Shown: positions 12,971 to 22,014, counted from the first letter of the stretch. The stretch is DNA of 49,841 nucleotides from Oceanicaulis sp. (GCA_022565365.1 JAIUMW010000002.1:1-49841), one strand, 5' to 3'. Made by a program: numbers and translations. Notes: generated by a model from the sequence alone, not told the origin.

Positions 12971-13165
12971 GCCACACTTTCCCAAATTATCGCCCTCCCT
13001 TGCAGGGGGCACCCCGGTAGGCCTGCCGGTGTGGGCGGATCGAGGCGGTGGGGCTGTTGGCTCTGATCCACGCCCGGGACGTCGATTTGACGGTCTCTGC
13101 GGCTGTTTTCCTTCGAGGCTGTTGACCCGATTTGCTGGAAAAGCGCGTGAAACCGGCGTTGCGTG
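12971..13165 (+). repeat. Copy 2 of ~190-bp imperfect dispersed direct repeat
   Basis: GCCACACTTTCCCAAATTATCG...GGCGGATCGAGGCGGTGGGGCTG...GGCTCTGATCC...GGCTGTTTTCCTTCGAGGCTGTTGACCCGATTTGC, same order and orientation as copy 1. Confidence 0.75.
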
Positions 13166-13244
13166 GCTTCGGCTGCGAGGTCGTTGCGCGCGGCGCGTTT
13201 CCGCTCTCAATGCGGCTTGTCAGGGGATCGCGTCATCGCCTGGC

Positions 13245-13733
13245 CTATTCGCCACGGGCGAACACCGCGCGCGCCACGGCCCAGCACGCCACAGCCGCCA
13301 CCACATGGGCGGCCAGGAGCGCCGTGCGCCAGAACAACGCCCCATGCTCGGAGGTGACGTGCTGGCCGGTGGTGTAGGCGGCCAGAACTCCGATCAGGCA
13401 AGCCGTCACGAGGGCGGCCCACAGTGAAATCCGGCCTGACCGCAGGTCCCAGCCCGCCACCACGGCGCCCGTCGCCAGGGCAGGCGCAATGCCCAGCATG
13501 TAGCCCAGAGGGACGGCGAACAACAGCGTGACCAGCGTCCCCCCAACGAACATTTTTGCGGCCTCAAGCCCATCGCCTGCCGCCAGGGGCGCCTGTGCGG
13601 CGATCCCGCCGAAGCCAAGGCAGATGACCAGCGCCCCGGTCAGCGGGCCGATCCCGGCGAAGACAGCCATGATGCCCAGCGCGCGAAGGGCGCGGTTGCG
13701 GGGCGGCGAAGCGGTGTGGGTCTGGTGTGTCAT
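13245..13733 (-). CDS. Hypothetical polytopic membrane protein
   Basis: MTHQTHTASPPRNRALRALGIMAVFAGIGPLTGALVICLGFGGIAA...; four to five predicted hydrophobic segments; ORF opens at 13796 but M at 13733 is the likelier start. Confidence 0.6.
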   Translation of the reverse strand: MTHQTHTASPPRNRALRALGIMAVFAGIGPLTGALVICLGFGGIAAQAPLAAGDGLEAAKMFVGGTLVTLLFAVPLGYMLGIAPALATGAVVAGWDLRSGRISLWAALVTACLIGVLAAYTTGQHVTSEHGALFWRTALLAAHVVAAVACWAVARAVFARGE

Positions 13734-13765
13734 GGCGCAATGATCACACCGGCCCGCCCGTTGCG

Positions 13766-13787
13766 CCCTCCCCTGAACAGGGGAGGG
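13766..13787. repeat. Palindrome P1: CCCTCCCCTG-AA-CAGGGGAGGG
   Basis: Perfect 10-bp arms with 2-nt spacer, in the divergent intergenic region 64 nt upstream of the 13851 start. Confidence 0.85.
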
Positions 13788-13850
13788 ACTTGCCACGCAA
13801 TGGCGGCCAGATTCTGCGGCAGGCTCACTTCAGTTCCGGGAGATTATTCG

Positions 13851-14330
13851 ATGAATTGCTTGGCTTGCGCGCCAGTCTTGTCCCTCGGCCTCGGCCTGGC
13901 CCTTGTCACCGCACCGGCCCTGGCCGGCATTCCTGAAGATGGCGAAGGCCTGACCGGGATTTATGGCGGCAGCTATGTATGCGCCGACGGCGAGCATGGC
14001 ATGATCCTCAACCTGACCACGATCAGCCCACGCAGCGAAAACCGCGGCTTTGAGGTTTATGGCGAGCTCAGCTTCTTCCCGGTGATTGGCGGCGCCGGCG
14101 GCGCCCGCGCCGATGTGGCGGGCCGTTTCGAGGTTTGGGGCCTGCTGGCCGCCAATTCCCGCGTGGTCCTGCGGGCGGGCGACTGGATCATTGAGCCTGA
14201 TGGCTATGGCGCAGCCGGGGTGAGCGGGGTGCTCAGCCAGCGCGAGGACGGGCTCTGGCAAATCATCGGCAGCCCGGCTGACGCGAATGGCCAGTGCGCC
14301 GACCTGATCGTCACGCGCGTGGCGCCCTGA
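13851..14330 (+). CDS. Hypothetical exported protein
   Basis: MNCLACAPVLSLGLGLALVTAPALAGIPEDGEGLTGIYGGSYVCADGEHGMILNLTTISP; signal peptide. Confidence 0.65.
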   Translation: MNCLACAPVLSLGLGLALVTAPALAGIPEDGEGLTGIYGGSYVCADGEHGMILNLTTISPRSENRGFEVYGELSFFPVIGGAGGARADVAGRFEVWGLLAANSRVVLRAGDWIIEPDGYGAAGVSGVLSQREDGLWQIIGSPADANGQCADLIVTRVAP

Positions 14331-14331
14331 C

Positions 14332-14934
14332 GTGGCCGTCCACGAATTCCAGCCCGGCCCGCTTTCCTCCAGACGCAGCTATCAGCTGGAACGTGACGGC
14401 GTCGCGTGGCGCATCGGGCGGCGGTCAGGCCGCATCGCCTTCAGCGACATCGCGTCGGTGCGTCTGAACCTCACGCCGGCCGCCAGTCAGTTTCACTCGG
14501 CCTGCGTGATCACCGGCCGCTCGGGCCGGCGCCACACCATCACCGAAGCGTACAAGCCGCGCTTTTTTGGCGACGCGACGAAGCGCACTGAAAGCTTCAT
14601 GGCCTTCACCCGCGCCTTGCTGACCGCCGTGCCCGCCGCCAATCCGGCGGTGGAGCTTGGCGCCGGGCCCAGCCGGTCAGAATGGATCACTGCCGTGATC
14701 GTCCTGACCGTCATCGCGGCCACGATTGCGGGCGGGATCGTGATCATGGCCATCCATGGCCGGATCGTTTGGAGCGCGCTGGCCTTTATGGGCGTTCTGC
14801 TGACCCTGGCGCCCGGCTTCTGGGGGATGGCGCGCTCGGGCGGGCCCAAGCCGCTGGACCCGGCTGCATGGCTGGCCGGGCACAGCCCGACACCCTGCCG
14901 CTCAAGGAGACAATCATGCCCAATCTGGTCCTGA
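14332..14934 (+). CDS. Hypothetical membrane protein, PH-like N-terminal region (GTG start)
   Basis: HEFQPGPLSSRRSYQLERDGVAWRIGRRSGRIAFSDIASVRLNL followed by two hydrophobic segments; immediately follows the upstream stop. Confidence 0.6.
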   Translation: MAVHEFQPGPLSSRRSYQLERDGVAWRIGRRSGRIAFSDIASVRLNLTPAASQFHSACVITGRSGRRHTITEAYKPRFFGDATKRTESFMAFTRALLTAVPAANPAVELGAGPSRSEWITAVIVLTVIAATIAGGIVIMAIHGRIVWSALAFMGVLLTLAPGFWGMARSGGPKPLDPAAWLAGHSPTPCRSRRQSCPIWS

Positions 14935-15230
14935 CCTATACCCTCAAGCCCGGCGTGCCGCGCGAGCAGTTCGAGGCCTGGGTGCGCGAGACCGACTATC
15001 CCGCCATGCGCGGGCTGAAGCGGGTGCGCGCCTTCACCACCTACCGCGCTGAGACGCTTCTGGTCGGCGAGGGCAAACCGCCTGTCGACTATGTCGAGCT
15101 TTTCGATATCGAGGACATGGACGGCTTCATCGCACAGGACATGCCCGGCGGAACCGTCCAGCGCATCATGGGCGAGTTCTTCACCCACGTGGACAATCCC
15201 GCCTTCATCATCGTCTCCGAAGTGACGTGA
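14916..15230 (+). CDS. Small dimeric alpha-beta barrel protein (REDY/HapK-like)
   Basis: MPNLVLTYTLKPGVPREQFEAWVRETDYPAMRGLKRVRAFTTYRAETLLVGEGKPPVDYVELFDIEDMDGF...; start preceded by AAGGAG. Confidence 0.65.
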   Translation: MPNLVLTYTLKPGVPREQFEAWVRETDYPAMRGLKRVRAFTTYRAETLLVGEGKPPVDYVELFDIEDMDGFIAQDMPGGTVQRIMGEFFTHVDNPAFIIVSEVT

Positions 15231-15353
15231 GGCGCGGCGCTGCAAGCATTGGGAGTACGGACGGTCTGGCGACCCGATCACGCCGTTGCCGATGCGCAGC
15301 AGGCGCCAGGCCCGACATCTGAACACCGATTGAACCGACCCGAGGAGGTTATC

Positions 15354-16610
15354 ATGTTGAAGCTTTCGGCCTGGCTCGCCATGGCCACCCTTGCCGTGTT
15401 CGCAGCCGCCGCCCCCGCCCTGGCCTCAGACCGGCAGGCCCGGCAAGCCTGGAATGAGGGCGCGCGCACCTATCAGGCCGGGGACATGGCGGCGACCCGC
15501 CAGCATTTCAGCCGGGCCTGCACCCTCGGCCACGATCGCGCCTGCTTCAATGTGGGCGTCATGCATCGCGACGGCGTCGGCGGCGACGCGGACGCCGAGC
15601 ATGCGCGCTGGCTGTTCGGACGCGCCTGCGAGCTCGGCAATGCGGGGGGATGCTTCAATCAGGGCCATATGGCGATGCACGCCCAGGGCGGGGCGGCCGA
15701 TGACGCGCGTGCGCGCATCGCGTTCGAGGCGGCCTGCGCCGGCGGCATCGCCGGGGGCTGCAACGGACTTGGCATCCTGCTTGAACAAGGCCGCGGCGGC
15801 GCCCCCGAACCTGTGCGCGCCCGCGCTCTCTACCAGCAGGCCTGCAGCGGCGGGGGGGCAGAGAGCTGCATCAACCTCGCAACCGTGCTCGCCAATGGAA
15901 TTGGGGGAAGCACGGATGCAGCGCGGGCGCGCCAGGTGCTCACCAGCTCGTGTGATGGAGGCGCGGCCGGGGCCTGCACGGCGCTGACCGCGCTCAACGC
16001 CGGCACGCTCGGCCAGCCCGAAGTGGTCGCCGGGATCGAGACCCTGCGCGCAGGGATCGAAGCCTATAACGCCGAGCGTTATGCCGACGCGCTCCGGCTC
16101 CTGCGCCCCAACGCCGAGGCGGGCGACGCCAGCGCGCAGTATATTCTGGGCTTCATCTACACCTACGGGCTCAGCGTTTCGCGCGACTATCTGGCGGCGG
16201 CCGACTGGCTGACCCGCTCGGCCGAGCAGGACTATGAGTACGCGCAAGATCTCATCGTGCGCATCGCCCCGAATATCGCCCAGGCCCGCTACGTCGATCA
16301 TATCGACCGCTTTGGCCCTGACCGGTCGAGCCTTCAGGCGTTTTCCTACGACGTGGCCGTGTACTGCACGTTCCGGGGCGCACAATGCAGCGCCCTGCGC
16401 AATCAGGAGCGCAGCTGGAGGACGTCGCACAACGCCGCCGCCGAGGCGGAGAACATGCGCCGCATCTGGAACAATTATGGTCAGGGTCAGACCATGGAGC
16501 AGTTCTACACCCAGTCGCGCGCCCGCAGCGAATGCCTGCGGCGGGTCGCCGAGTCGATAGAGGCCCAGTCACGCGGGCGCCAGCAATGGCGGTTTGTGAA
16601 TAATTGCTAG
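15354..16610 (+). CDS. Exported Sel1-like repeat protein (paralog 1)
   Basis: Signal peptide, then repeats RACTLGHDRACFNVGVMHRDGVGG, RACELGNAGGCFNQG, AACAGGIAGGCNGLGILLEQGRGG, QACSGGGAESCINLATVLANGIGG; AGGAGG upstream of ATG. Confidence 0.85.
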   Translation: MLKLSAWLAMATLAVFAAAAPALASDRQARQAWNEGARTYQAGDMAATRQHFSRACTLGHDRACFNVGVMHRDGVGGDADAEHARWLFGRACELGNAGGCFNQGHMAMHAQGGAADDARARIAFEAACAGGIAGGCNGLGILLEQGRGGAPEPVRARALYQQACSGGGAESCINLATVLANGIGGSTDAARARQVLTSSCDGGAAGACTALTALNAGTLGQPEVVAGIETLRAGIEAYNAERYADALRLLRPNAEAGDASAQYILGFIYTYGLSVSRDYLAAADWLTRSAEQDYEYAQDLIVRIAPNIAQARYVDHIDRFGPDRSSLQAFSYDVAVYCTFRGAQCSALRNQERSWRTSHNAAAEAENMRRIWNNYGQGQTMEQFYTQSRARSECLRRVAESIEAQSRGRQQWRFVNNC

Positions 16611-16692
16611 CCGGAGCAGACCGCTACCCAGGGCGTCGCCACACGACGACCAGACGCTCTGGCCACCGGCCGAAGAAAAATCGAGGTCTGAT

Positions 16693-16842
16693 ATGCGTTC
16701 ACCCCGGCCTATCCGCATCATTGCCCTCATCGGGCTGGCCGTCATCCTGACCGGCCTGGCTGCAATCGGCGCCCACAGCATTTATCACAACCACATCGTC
16801 AGGGATTGCGGCGCCGATTGCGCCCGCCTGGCCCCGGATTGA
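16693..16842 (+). CDS. Putative 49-aa single-pass membrane protein
   Basis: MRSPRPIRIIALIGLAVILTGLAAIGAHSIYHNHIVRDCGADCARLAPD; not in the supplied ORF track (short). Confidence 0.4.
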   Translation: MRSPRPIRIIALIGLAVILTGLAAIGAHSIYHNHIVRDCGADCARLAPD

Positions 16843-16973
16843 GGCGGCGAGCTCGAAGCCATGAGCCACGTCACACGCGGGGCGCCGGCGCTTGACGGGT
16901 TGCGATGACCAGCGTGCGGATCATGGCCGGTCCTTTGCGAAGGTTCGGTGATCTGGCCCCAGCCGGAGCTGCA

Positions 16974-18008
16974 TCAGTGGCTCCAGCAGGTCCGCATCGA
17001 GCCACTGCCCCTCACCGTGCCACCCTGGGCGCGGCAGTGGGCGACGTCGCGGGCATAGAGCCTGCTGGCCGGTCCGAGATCGACGGGCGCAAATTCCTGC
17101 ACGATCCCCTCCACGAAGGCGCCCACAGCCACACCCTCCGCCTGGCTCTCAAGCTGGGCGGTGCGGTGTGCGGCGAACATCACATTGCGGTTGTCATAGA
17201 GCGAACTGCGCAGAAGCCGGTCATTCGCCGCCGGTGACCGCATGAGCTGTGAAATGACGAAGTAATTATTGTACAGCGGCCTGCGGTTGCTCGGGTGAGC
17301 CAGAAGGAGGATGGCGTCATTCCACCGGCGCTCGCGGACAAGCTGCTCTATACCGGGGTCCACCCGGCTGGCGGGCGCCGCCCCTGAAGCGACGAAAAGG
17401 GGGCTCAGCCGGGTTTCGCAGTCGTCCAGCGCCGCAAACTGCTCTGCCGCCCCCGCCGCCTCCAAAGTCGTGGTGACGTCAATGTGGGTGAAGCGGAATG
17501 TGCCGGGAGCGCCCAGACTGTCGCGGATCAGAGCATCCATCTCCGGGGTCAAAGTCAGTATCAGGTACCAGCCGGTGGGCTCCATGGACACCAGTGCGTT
17601 GAAACCTGATGTGTGCTCAATCAGCACGGGCTGAGGCCCGGACACCGAAATCGCTCTCGCCGGTACGAAGGCCAAGTGTCTGCCACGCCGGCCAGCAGTG
17701 TAAATCAGGGACGGCGGAAGATTGCGATCGAGGCGTTCGGTCGTCAGGGCGCAAACCTGATGATGGCGGAACGCATAAACCGGCGATCCACGGGGTTGTT
17801 CGCTCACACTCCAGGTCAGCGGGGTGTCGTGACCGCTTGGCCTGGTATCAAAGGCCTGCCTTCGCTCGGATAATTGTTCGAGGCGAGGGCGCAGGTCGGG
17901 CGTCTGAGCGTCTGCTGGCTGAGACAGCACGGCCAGAACCACGCCCGCTGCGGCCGCAATAGCCGCCCCGAACATCCAGACCGCAAAGCGAGACAGGGCA
18001 TGGGTCAT
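16974..18008 (-). CDS. Hypothetical exported protein
   Basis: MTHALSRFAVWMFGAAIAAAAGVVLAVLSQPADAQTPDLRPRLEQLSERR...; signal peptide from M at 18008. Confidence 0.65.
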   Translation of the reverse strand: MTHALSRFAVWMFGAAIAAAAGVVLAVLSQPADAQTPDLRPRLEQLSERRQAFDTRPSGHDTPLTWSVSEQPRGSPVYAFRHHQVCALTTERLDRNLPPSLIYTAGRRGRHLAFVPARAISVSGPQPVLIEHTSGFNALVSMEPTGWYLILTLTPEMDALIRDSLGAPGTFRFTHIDVTTTLEAAGAAEQFAALDDCETRLSPLFVASGAAPASRVDPGIEQLVRERRWNDAILLLAHPSNRRPLYNNYFVISQLMRSPAANDRLLRSSLYDNRNVMFAAHRTAQLESQAEGVAVGAFVEGIVQEFAPVDLGPASRLYARDVAHCRAQGGTVRGSGSMRTCWSH

Positions 18009-18099
18009 CACCGGCTCCTTGAAGCAACACAGCCATCGCCAGACGACAGCGCGAACATCGCGCGGGCGCAACACTGACCTGCCCCTTACAATCGTCCCA

Positions 18100-18115
18100 T
18101 CCCCTGTTCAGGGGA
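18100..18115. repeat. Palindrome P2: TCCCCTG-TT-CAGGGGA
   Basis: Perfect 7-bp arms in the divergent intergenic region, 62 nt upstream of the 18177 start. Confidence 0.85.
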
Positions 18116-18176
18116 GCGTGCGCGCGGCGCGGCTTGGGCAGACTGCGCGGACGCATTCTGATGAGGATTTCCCGCA

Positions 18177-18878
18177 ATGACCGCATGCCGCCCTGCTTGC
18201 TTCCCGCTCACAACGCTGCTGCCGGCTTTCGCCGTCCTGACAATGGCCGCGTCCCTGCTCACCGCTGCGCCAGCAGGCGCCCAAAGCGGACCCGTGGTCC
18301 CGCCTGCCGCCGCCGAGGCTTACCGCCAAGGCGTCACCGCCCATGTGCGCGGCGATCACGCGGCGGCGCGCACCGCCTTCGAAACGGCTTGCAATGGCGG
18401 CTCGGTGACCGGCTGTGTGGATCTCGCCCTCATGCTGGCCGCAGGCGAAGGCGGGCCGGCGGACGCCGCGCGGGCGCGCACCATGCTGACAAGCGCCTGC
18501 GATGCGGGGGGCGTAGGTGTGGGCGCCTGCCATCCCCTGGCCGTGATGCGTCTGAATGGCGAGGGCGGCGCGGCGGACCCGGCCGGCGCGCGCGCCGCGT
18601 TCAACATCGCCTGGGAGGCGGACGAGCCGCACGCCTGCTACGACTACGCGGTCATGATGATCCGCGGCCAGGGCGGCGAGCGCGCGCCGGTCGACGCATT
18701 GGCGCCGCTCCAGAAGGCCTGCGACTGGGACCACCCCGCCGGATGCTATGTGCTGGGTGTGGTGATGCGTGAGTCCTACGGCTCGTTACGCGCCAACGAG
18801 ATCGCTGAGGCTTTCCGGCGCGCCTGTGATCTCGGCGATTTGCGCGGCTGTGACGCACCGCTCACGAGCCGGCCATGA
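18177..18878 (+). CDS. Exported Sel1-like repeat protein (paralog 2)
   Basis: ETACNGGSVTGCVDLALMLAAGEGGPADAARARTMLTSACDAGGVGVGACHPLAVMRLNGEGGAADPAGARAAFNIAW...KACDWDHPAGCYVLGVVMRE...RACDLGDLRGC. Confidence 0.82.
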   Translation: MTACRPACFPLTTLLPAFAVLTMAASLLTAAPAGAQSGPVVPPAAAEAYRQGVTAHVRGDHAAARTAFETACNGGSVTGCVDLALMLAAGEGGPADAARARTMLTSACDAGGVGVGACHPLAVMRLNGEGGAADPAGARAAFNIAWEADEPHACYDYAVMMIRGQGGERAPVDALAPLQKACDWDHPAGCYVLGVVMRESYGSLRANEIAEAFRRACDLGDLRGCDAPLTSRP

Positions 18879-19417
18879 CCGCTGGACTCCGCCTCGCCCT
18901 TGCGGCTCTCGCCCTGTCCGCAGCCGGGCAGCCCGCTGGGGCTGCAGCGCCTGCGTCCGCCCAGTCCCCCGATTTCGAGCCCTGGCAGGGGCCGGCGCAA
19001 GCCGCGGTGAACGCTCGGCTCGCCGCGCTGGCGCACGAATGCCGCGCGGACATGAACCGCGCGCTCAATTATGACCCGCAGGAGGTGATCATCGCCGCGG
19101 ACTTCAATCTCGACGGCGTCATCGATCCGGTTCTCGACCAGTCCAAAGTCTATTGCGGCGACTCGCTGGCGCTGTGGGCGGGCACGGGCGGCTCGCCGGT
19201 GCGGATTTACGTCTCCAACGCGCAAGGCGGCTGGGATGAGCATACTACGGGCGGTTTCGCGGGCCGGGTGGAGCTGATCGGCCATGTCCCGGTTTGGCTG
19301 TCGCTGGTGCACGGCACGGCCTGCGACGGCTACGGCGCCCTGCCCTGCGCACAGGCGCTGATCTGGGGCGACGGGGCGTTTCGTTCCGTCGCCGATGGGA
19401 AGACGGATGAACGCTGA
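18875..19417 (+). CDS. Hypothetical exported protein, translationally coupled to paralog 2
   Basis: MTAGLRLALAALALSAAGQPAGAAAPASAQSPDFEPWQGPAQAAVNARLAALAHECRADMNRALNYDPQEVIIAADFNLDGVIDPVLDQSKVYCG; ATGA overlap with upstream gene. Confidence 0.65.
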   Translation: MTAGLRLALAALALSAAGQPAGAAAPASAQSPDFEPWQGPAQAAVNARLAALAHECRADMNRALNYDPQEVIIAADFNLDGVIDPVLDQSKVYCGDSLALWAGTGGSPVRIYVSNAQGGWDEHTTGGFAGRVELIGHVPVWLSLVHGTACDGYGALPCAQALIWGDGAFRSVADGKTDER

Positions 19418-19420
19418 GTG

Positions 19421-19433
19421 CCCTGTTCAGGGG
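19421..19433. repeat. Palindrome P3: CCCTGTTCAGGGG
   Basis: Same core as P2, immediately after the 19417 stop and 75 nt upstream of the 19508 start. Confidence 0.75.
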
Positions 19434-19507
19434 ATGGCGGTGGAGACGCAGGCGCGTTGAACATAACGGTTGACGTCCAACAACCGCCAACCCTGCGGAG
19501 CGCCGAC

Positions 19508-20596
19508 ATGACCATGACGTCCCTACGATCCCCGATCCTGTTCGCCGCCCTGCTGGCGCTCACCGCCGCCGCACCGTCTGCGGCTCAGACGAGCGACGAT
19601 GAGCGCGCCGATCTCCTCTTTGAGGAAGCCGAGGCGTTTCAGGAGAGCGGGGATGCGGGCCACGCGCGCGACCGCTTCACGCAGTCCTGCGATCTCGGCC
19701 ATTACGGGGGATGCCTGGAGGCAGGCCCAATGTGGGCGATGGGGGATGGCGGGCCAGCGGACACCGCCATCGCTATCCGCATGTATCGGGGCATGTGCAC
19801 GATCAACAATGACGCGGCCGGGTGCCTGGCGGCCGAACTGACTGCGAACGGAAACGCTGCGCCGGGGCAAGCGCTCCATGCCGAGGGCGAGCGGCTCTTC
19901 GCTGAAGGCGACACCACGGGAGTGAACTTCGCCGCTCTCGCCTGCCGGCTTGGTCATGCTGCGGCGTGCCTTTCGATGGCCGGTAATCTCGACCGTCGAT
20001 TCCCCGGCTTCGATGATGAGGGCTATATGCAAGCCTGCCGGGGAGTTTGGGGTTGCACGGGTGTCGACGAGAATGCATTCGCCTTTCTCCGCAACAACCC
20101 CCAAGTGGTCTGGGCGTTCACGCGCGCCTGCGACCTCGGCTCGGGCGAGGGCTGCCTTGGGCTTGGCGATTTGCTGAACCCCACAGGCCTGTTCGGCGCC
20201 CCGTCCACGCCGGAAAACTGGCGCGGCGCCATCTCGGCCTTTCAGCGCGCCTGCGACGAGCATCAGATGAGCGATGGGTGCGAGCGTTACCGCCGGCTGG
20301 CGGAGCATCCGAGAAACCCCGGCGCCGCAGCGGCCATGGCCCCGCTGGACTGCGCCGTGGCGCTCTATCTGGTCTCAGTCGACGGCCCCCAGTTCCAGGC
20401 GCGCGCCATCGCCGAGGCGAGAGCGGCTGTGCAGGCCCATATCGCCGCCAATGGCGGCGATCAGCTGCAGCTGGAGAACCAGGTCCTCGCGGCGGCGCGG
20501 ACCCGTCTTCAGGCCGTTCAGTCCGGTGCGCAGTCACCGGACGCCGTGCGCCAGGACGTCCAGGCCTGCCGCCGCCAGTTCGGCTTCCAGCCCTGA
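19508..20596 (+). CDS. Exported Sel1-like repeat protein (paralog 3)
   Basis: Signal peptide; QSCDLGHYGGCLEAGPMWAMGDGG, RACDLGSGEGCLGLGDLLNPTGLFGAPSTPENWRGAISAFQRACDEHQMSDGCERY. Confidence 0.82.
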   Translation: MTMTSLRSPILFAALLALTAAAPSAAQTSDDERADLLFEEAEAFQESGDAGHARDRFTQSCDLGHYGGCLEAGPMWAMGDGGPADTAIAIRMYRGMCTINNDAAGCLAAELTANGNAAPGQALHAEGERLFAEGDTTGVNFAALACRLGHAAACLSMAGNLDRRFPGFDDEGYMQACRGVWGCTGVDENAFAFLRNNPQVVWAFTRACDLGSGEGCLGLGDLLNPTGLFGAPSTPENWRGAISAFQRACDEHQMSDGCERYRRLAEHPRNPGAAAAMAPLDCAVALYLVSVDGPQFQARAIAEARAAVQAHIAANGGDQLQLENQVLAAARTRLQAVQSGAQSPDAVRQDVQACRRQFGFQP

Positions 20597-20597
20597 G

Positions 20598-20620
20598 CCA
20601 TCCCCCCGATCAGGGGATGG
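20598..20620. repeat. Palindrome P4: CCATCCCC-CCGATCA-GGGGATGG
   Basis: 8-bp inverted arms directly after the paralog-3 stop, 66 nt upstream of the 20686 start. Confidence 0.8.
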
Positions 20621-20685
20621 CGCAGCGGCCTTGCTCACACAAGCATGTCCCTGGAGGCGGCGCGCCCCCGCATCGATGAAGGAGT

Positions 20686-22014
20686 ATGGACATGCCCGAG
20701 ACACTGATCCGCTGCACCGCCGCGCTCACAGGTCTTGCCGCCGCCGCCGGCGCCAGCCTCGCCATGATTGCCTCCGCACCCGCCCTCGCCCAGGACGCCG
20801 GCGCGCTGTTTGCGCAGGGGCAGCGGTATCTCGAGATCGATAATCGGATCGACGGACGTATCGCTCTGCGCAGCGCCTGCGAGCTTGATCATATCGAGGC
20901 CTGCAAGGCGTATGGCGACGACCTGAATGTATCAACATTCTTCGGTGACTCAGAAGCGGTGCAAGACCGTTTCTGGGCCTATGGCCGCGCCTGCGATCTG
21001 GGCGACGGCGAGGGGTGTATGAAGCTCGCGAACGCGCAAGCGCCCGACGGCATGTTCGGTGGACGGCGCACGCCGGAGAACTGGGCGGGCGGCGCTGCGG
21101 CCTACCGGCGCGCCTGTGACGAGCACGCCATCGCGGAGGCCTGCTTCCGGCTCGACGAGGTGCTGGGTCATCACGCCAACCCGAACCGCAATGCGATGGC
21201 GGGCCGGACCTATCGCGACCGCGCCTGTGAACTGGGGCTGCAGGCCGCGTGCAATGTTTCTGCGAACGAACGCGCCGCCGTCAATGTGCGCGCCCGTGAG
21301 GAGGCGGCGATCGAAGAACACGAGCGCCTCTACGGACCAACCGACAGCCGGGTCCCGGTCGGCCAGGCGTTCTACGATGTGCTGGAGCAAATTCTCCGGA
21401 GCGACGGGCGAACCACCTGGAGCGAGGCCAAGATAACCGCCCTGCGCCGTCACATTCTGGCTGACGGCGTGGTCGATAGCGAAGAGCGCGGCCTGATAGT
21501 GGAGATGACCTTTCCGCGCCTGCGGGTGTTCAACATCTATCCCTCCAGCCAACCGGACCCCTTCTCGGGAGATTATCTGTCATCCACCCCGGTCAGCGCT
21601 GAGGCGCTGCGGTCCAGCCTTCTGGCGCTCCTCGACCATACGTCGGCCGATCTGAGCTGGGACGAAGCCGACCGGCCCGGGACCATGCGGCGGCTGTTCG
21701 ACGCCACCCTTCGCTCGCCGGGACTGGAAGCGCAGGCCCGGGCGGTGATCGCTGAACAGGTCGCCCGGCTCGCCGCCGCCTCGACAGTGGAAAACGCCTA
21801 CGGGCCGCTGCGCGGGTTCATCAGCGAATCCATGGGCGTGGTGAACACTTATGAAGGCGGCGACAACGCCGCCGTGCGCTGGGTGTTGCACGACGCCATC
21901 GTTGAAGGCGTCGACGGCGCGCCGCTGACGATGCCCCGCTTTCTCTACAACTGGATCAGGCCCGGCGGGCATACGGGGCCGGAGAGACCCCGCCCGCAGC
22001 AGGAACAGCGCTAA
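20686..22014 (+). CDS. Exported Sel1-like repeat protein with unassigned C-terminal region (paralog 4)
   Basis: RACDLGDGEGCMKLANAQAPDGMFGGRRTPENWAGGAAAYRRACDEHAIAEACFRLDEVLGHH is closely related to paralog 3; C-terminal ~250 aa carries no recognised family. Confidence 0.82.
   Translation: MDMPETLIRCTAALTGLAAAAGASLAMIASAPALAQDAGALFAQGQRYLEIDNRIDGRIALRSACELDHIEACKAYGDDLNVSTFFGDSEAVQDRFWAYGRACDLGDGEGCMKLANAQAPDGMFGGRRTPENWAGGAAAYRRACDEHAIAEACFRLDEVLGHHANPNRNAMAGRTYRDRACELGLQAACNVSANERAAVNVRAREEAAIEEHERLYGPTDSRVPVGQAFYDVLEQILRSDGRTTWSEAKITALRRHILADGVVDSEERGLIVEMTFPRLRVFNIYPSSQPDPFSGDYLSSTPVSAEALRSSLLALLDHTSADLSWDEADRPGTMRRLFDATLRSPGLEAQARAVIAEQVARLAAASTVENAYGPLRGFISESMGVVNTYEGGDNAAVRWVLHDAIVEGVDGAPLTMPRFLYNWIRPGGHTGPERPRPQQEQR

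Noticed and set aside
12893-13210. Minus-strand ORF sharing VNSxxGKQPxRxxNRRPxxGSE with the ORF at 3435-3920
   Set aside because: The similarity reflects the underlying DNA repeat; no start context, and the reading frame is not independently supported. Kept as a repeat rather than a protein family.
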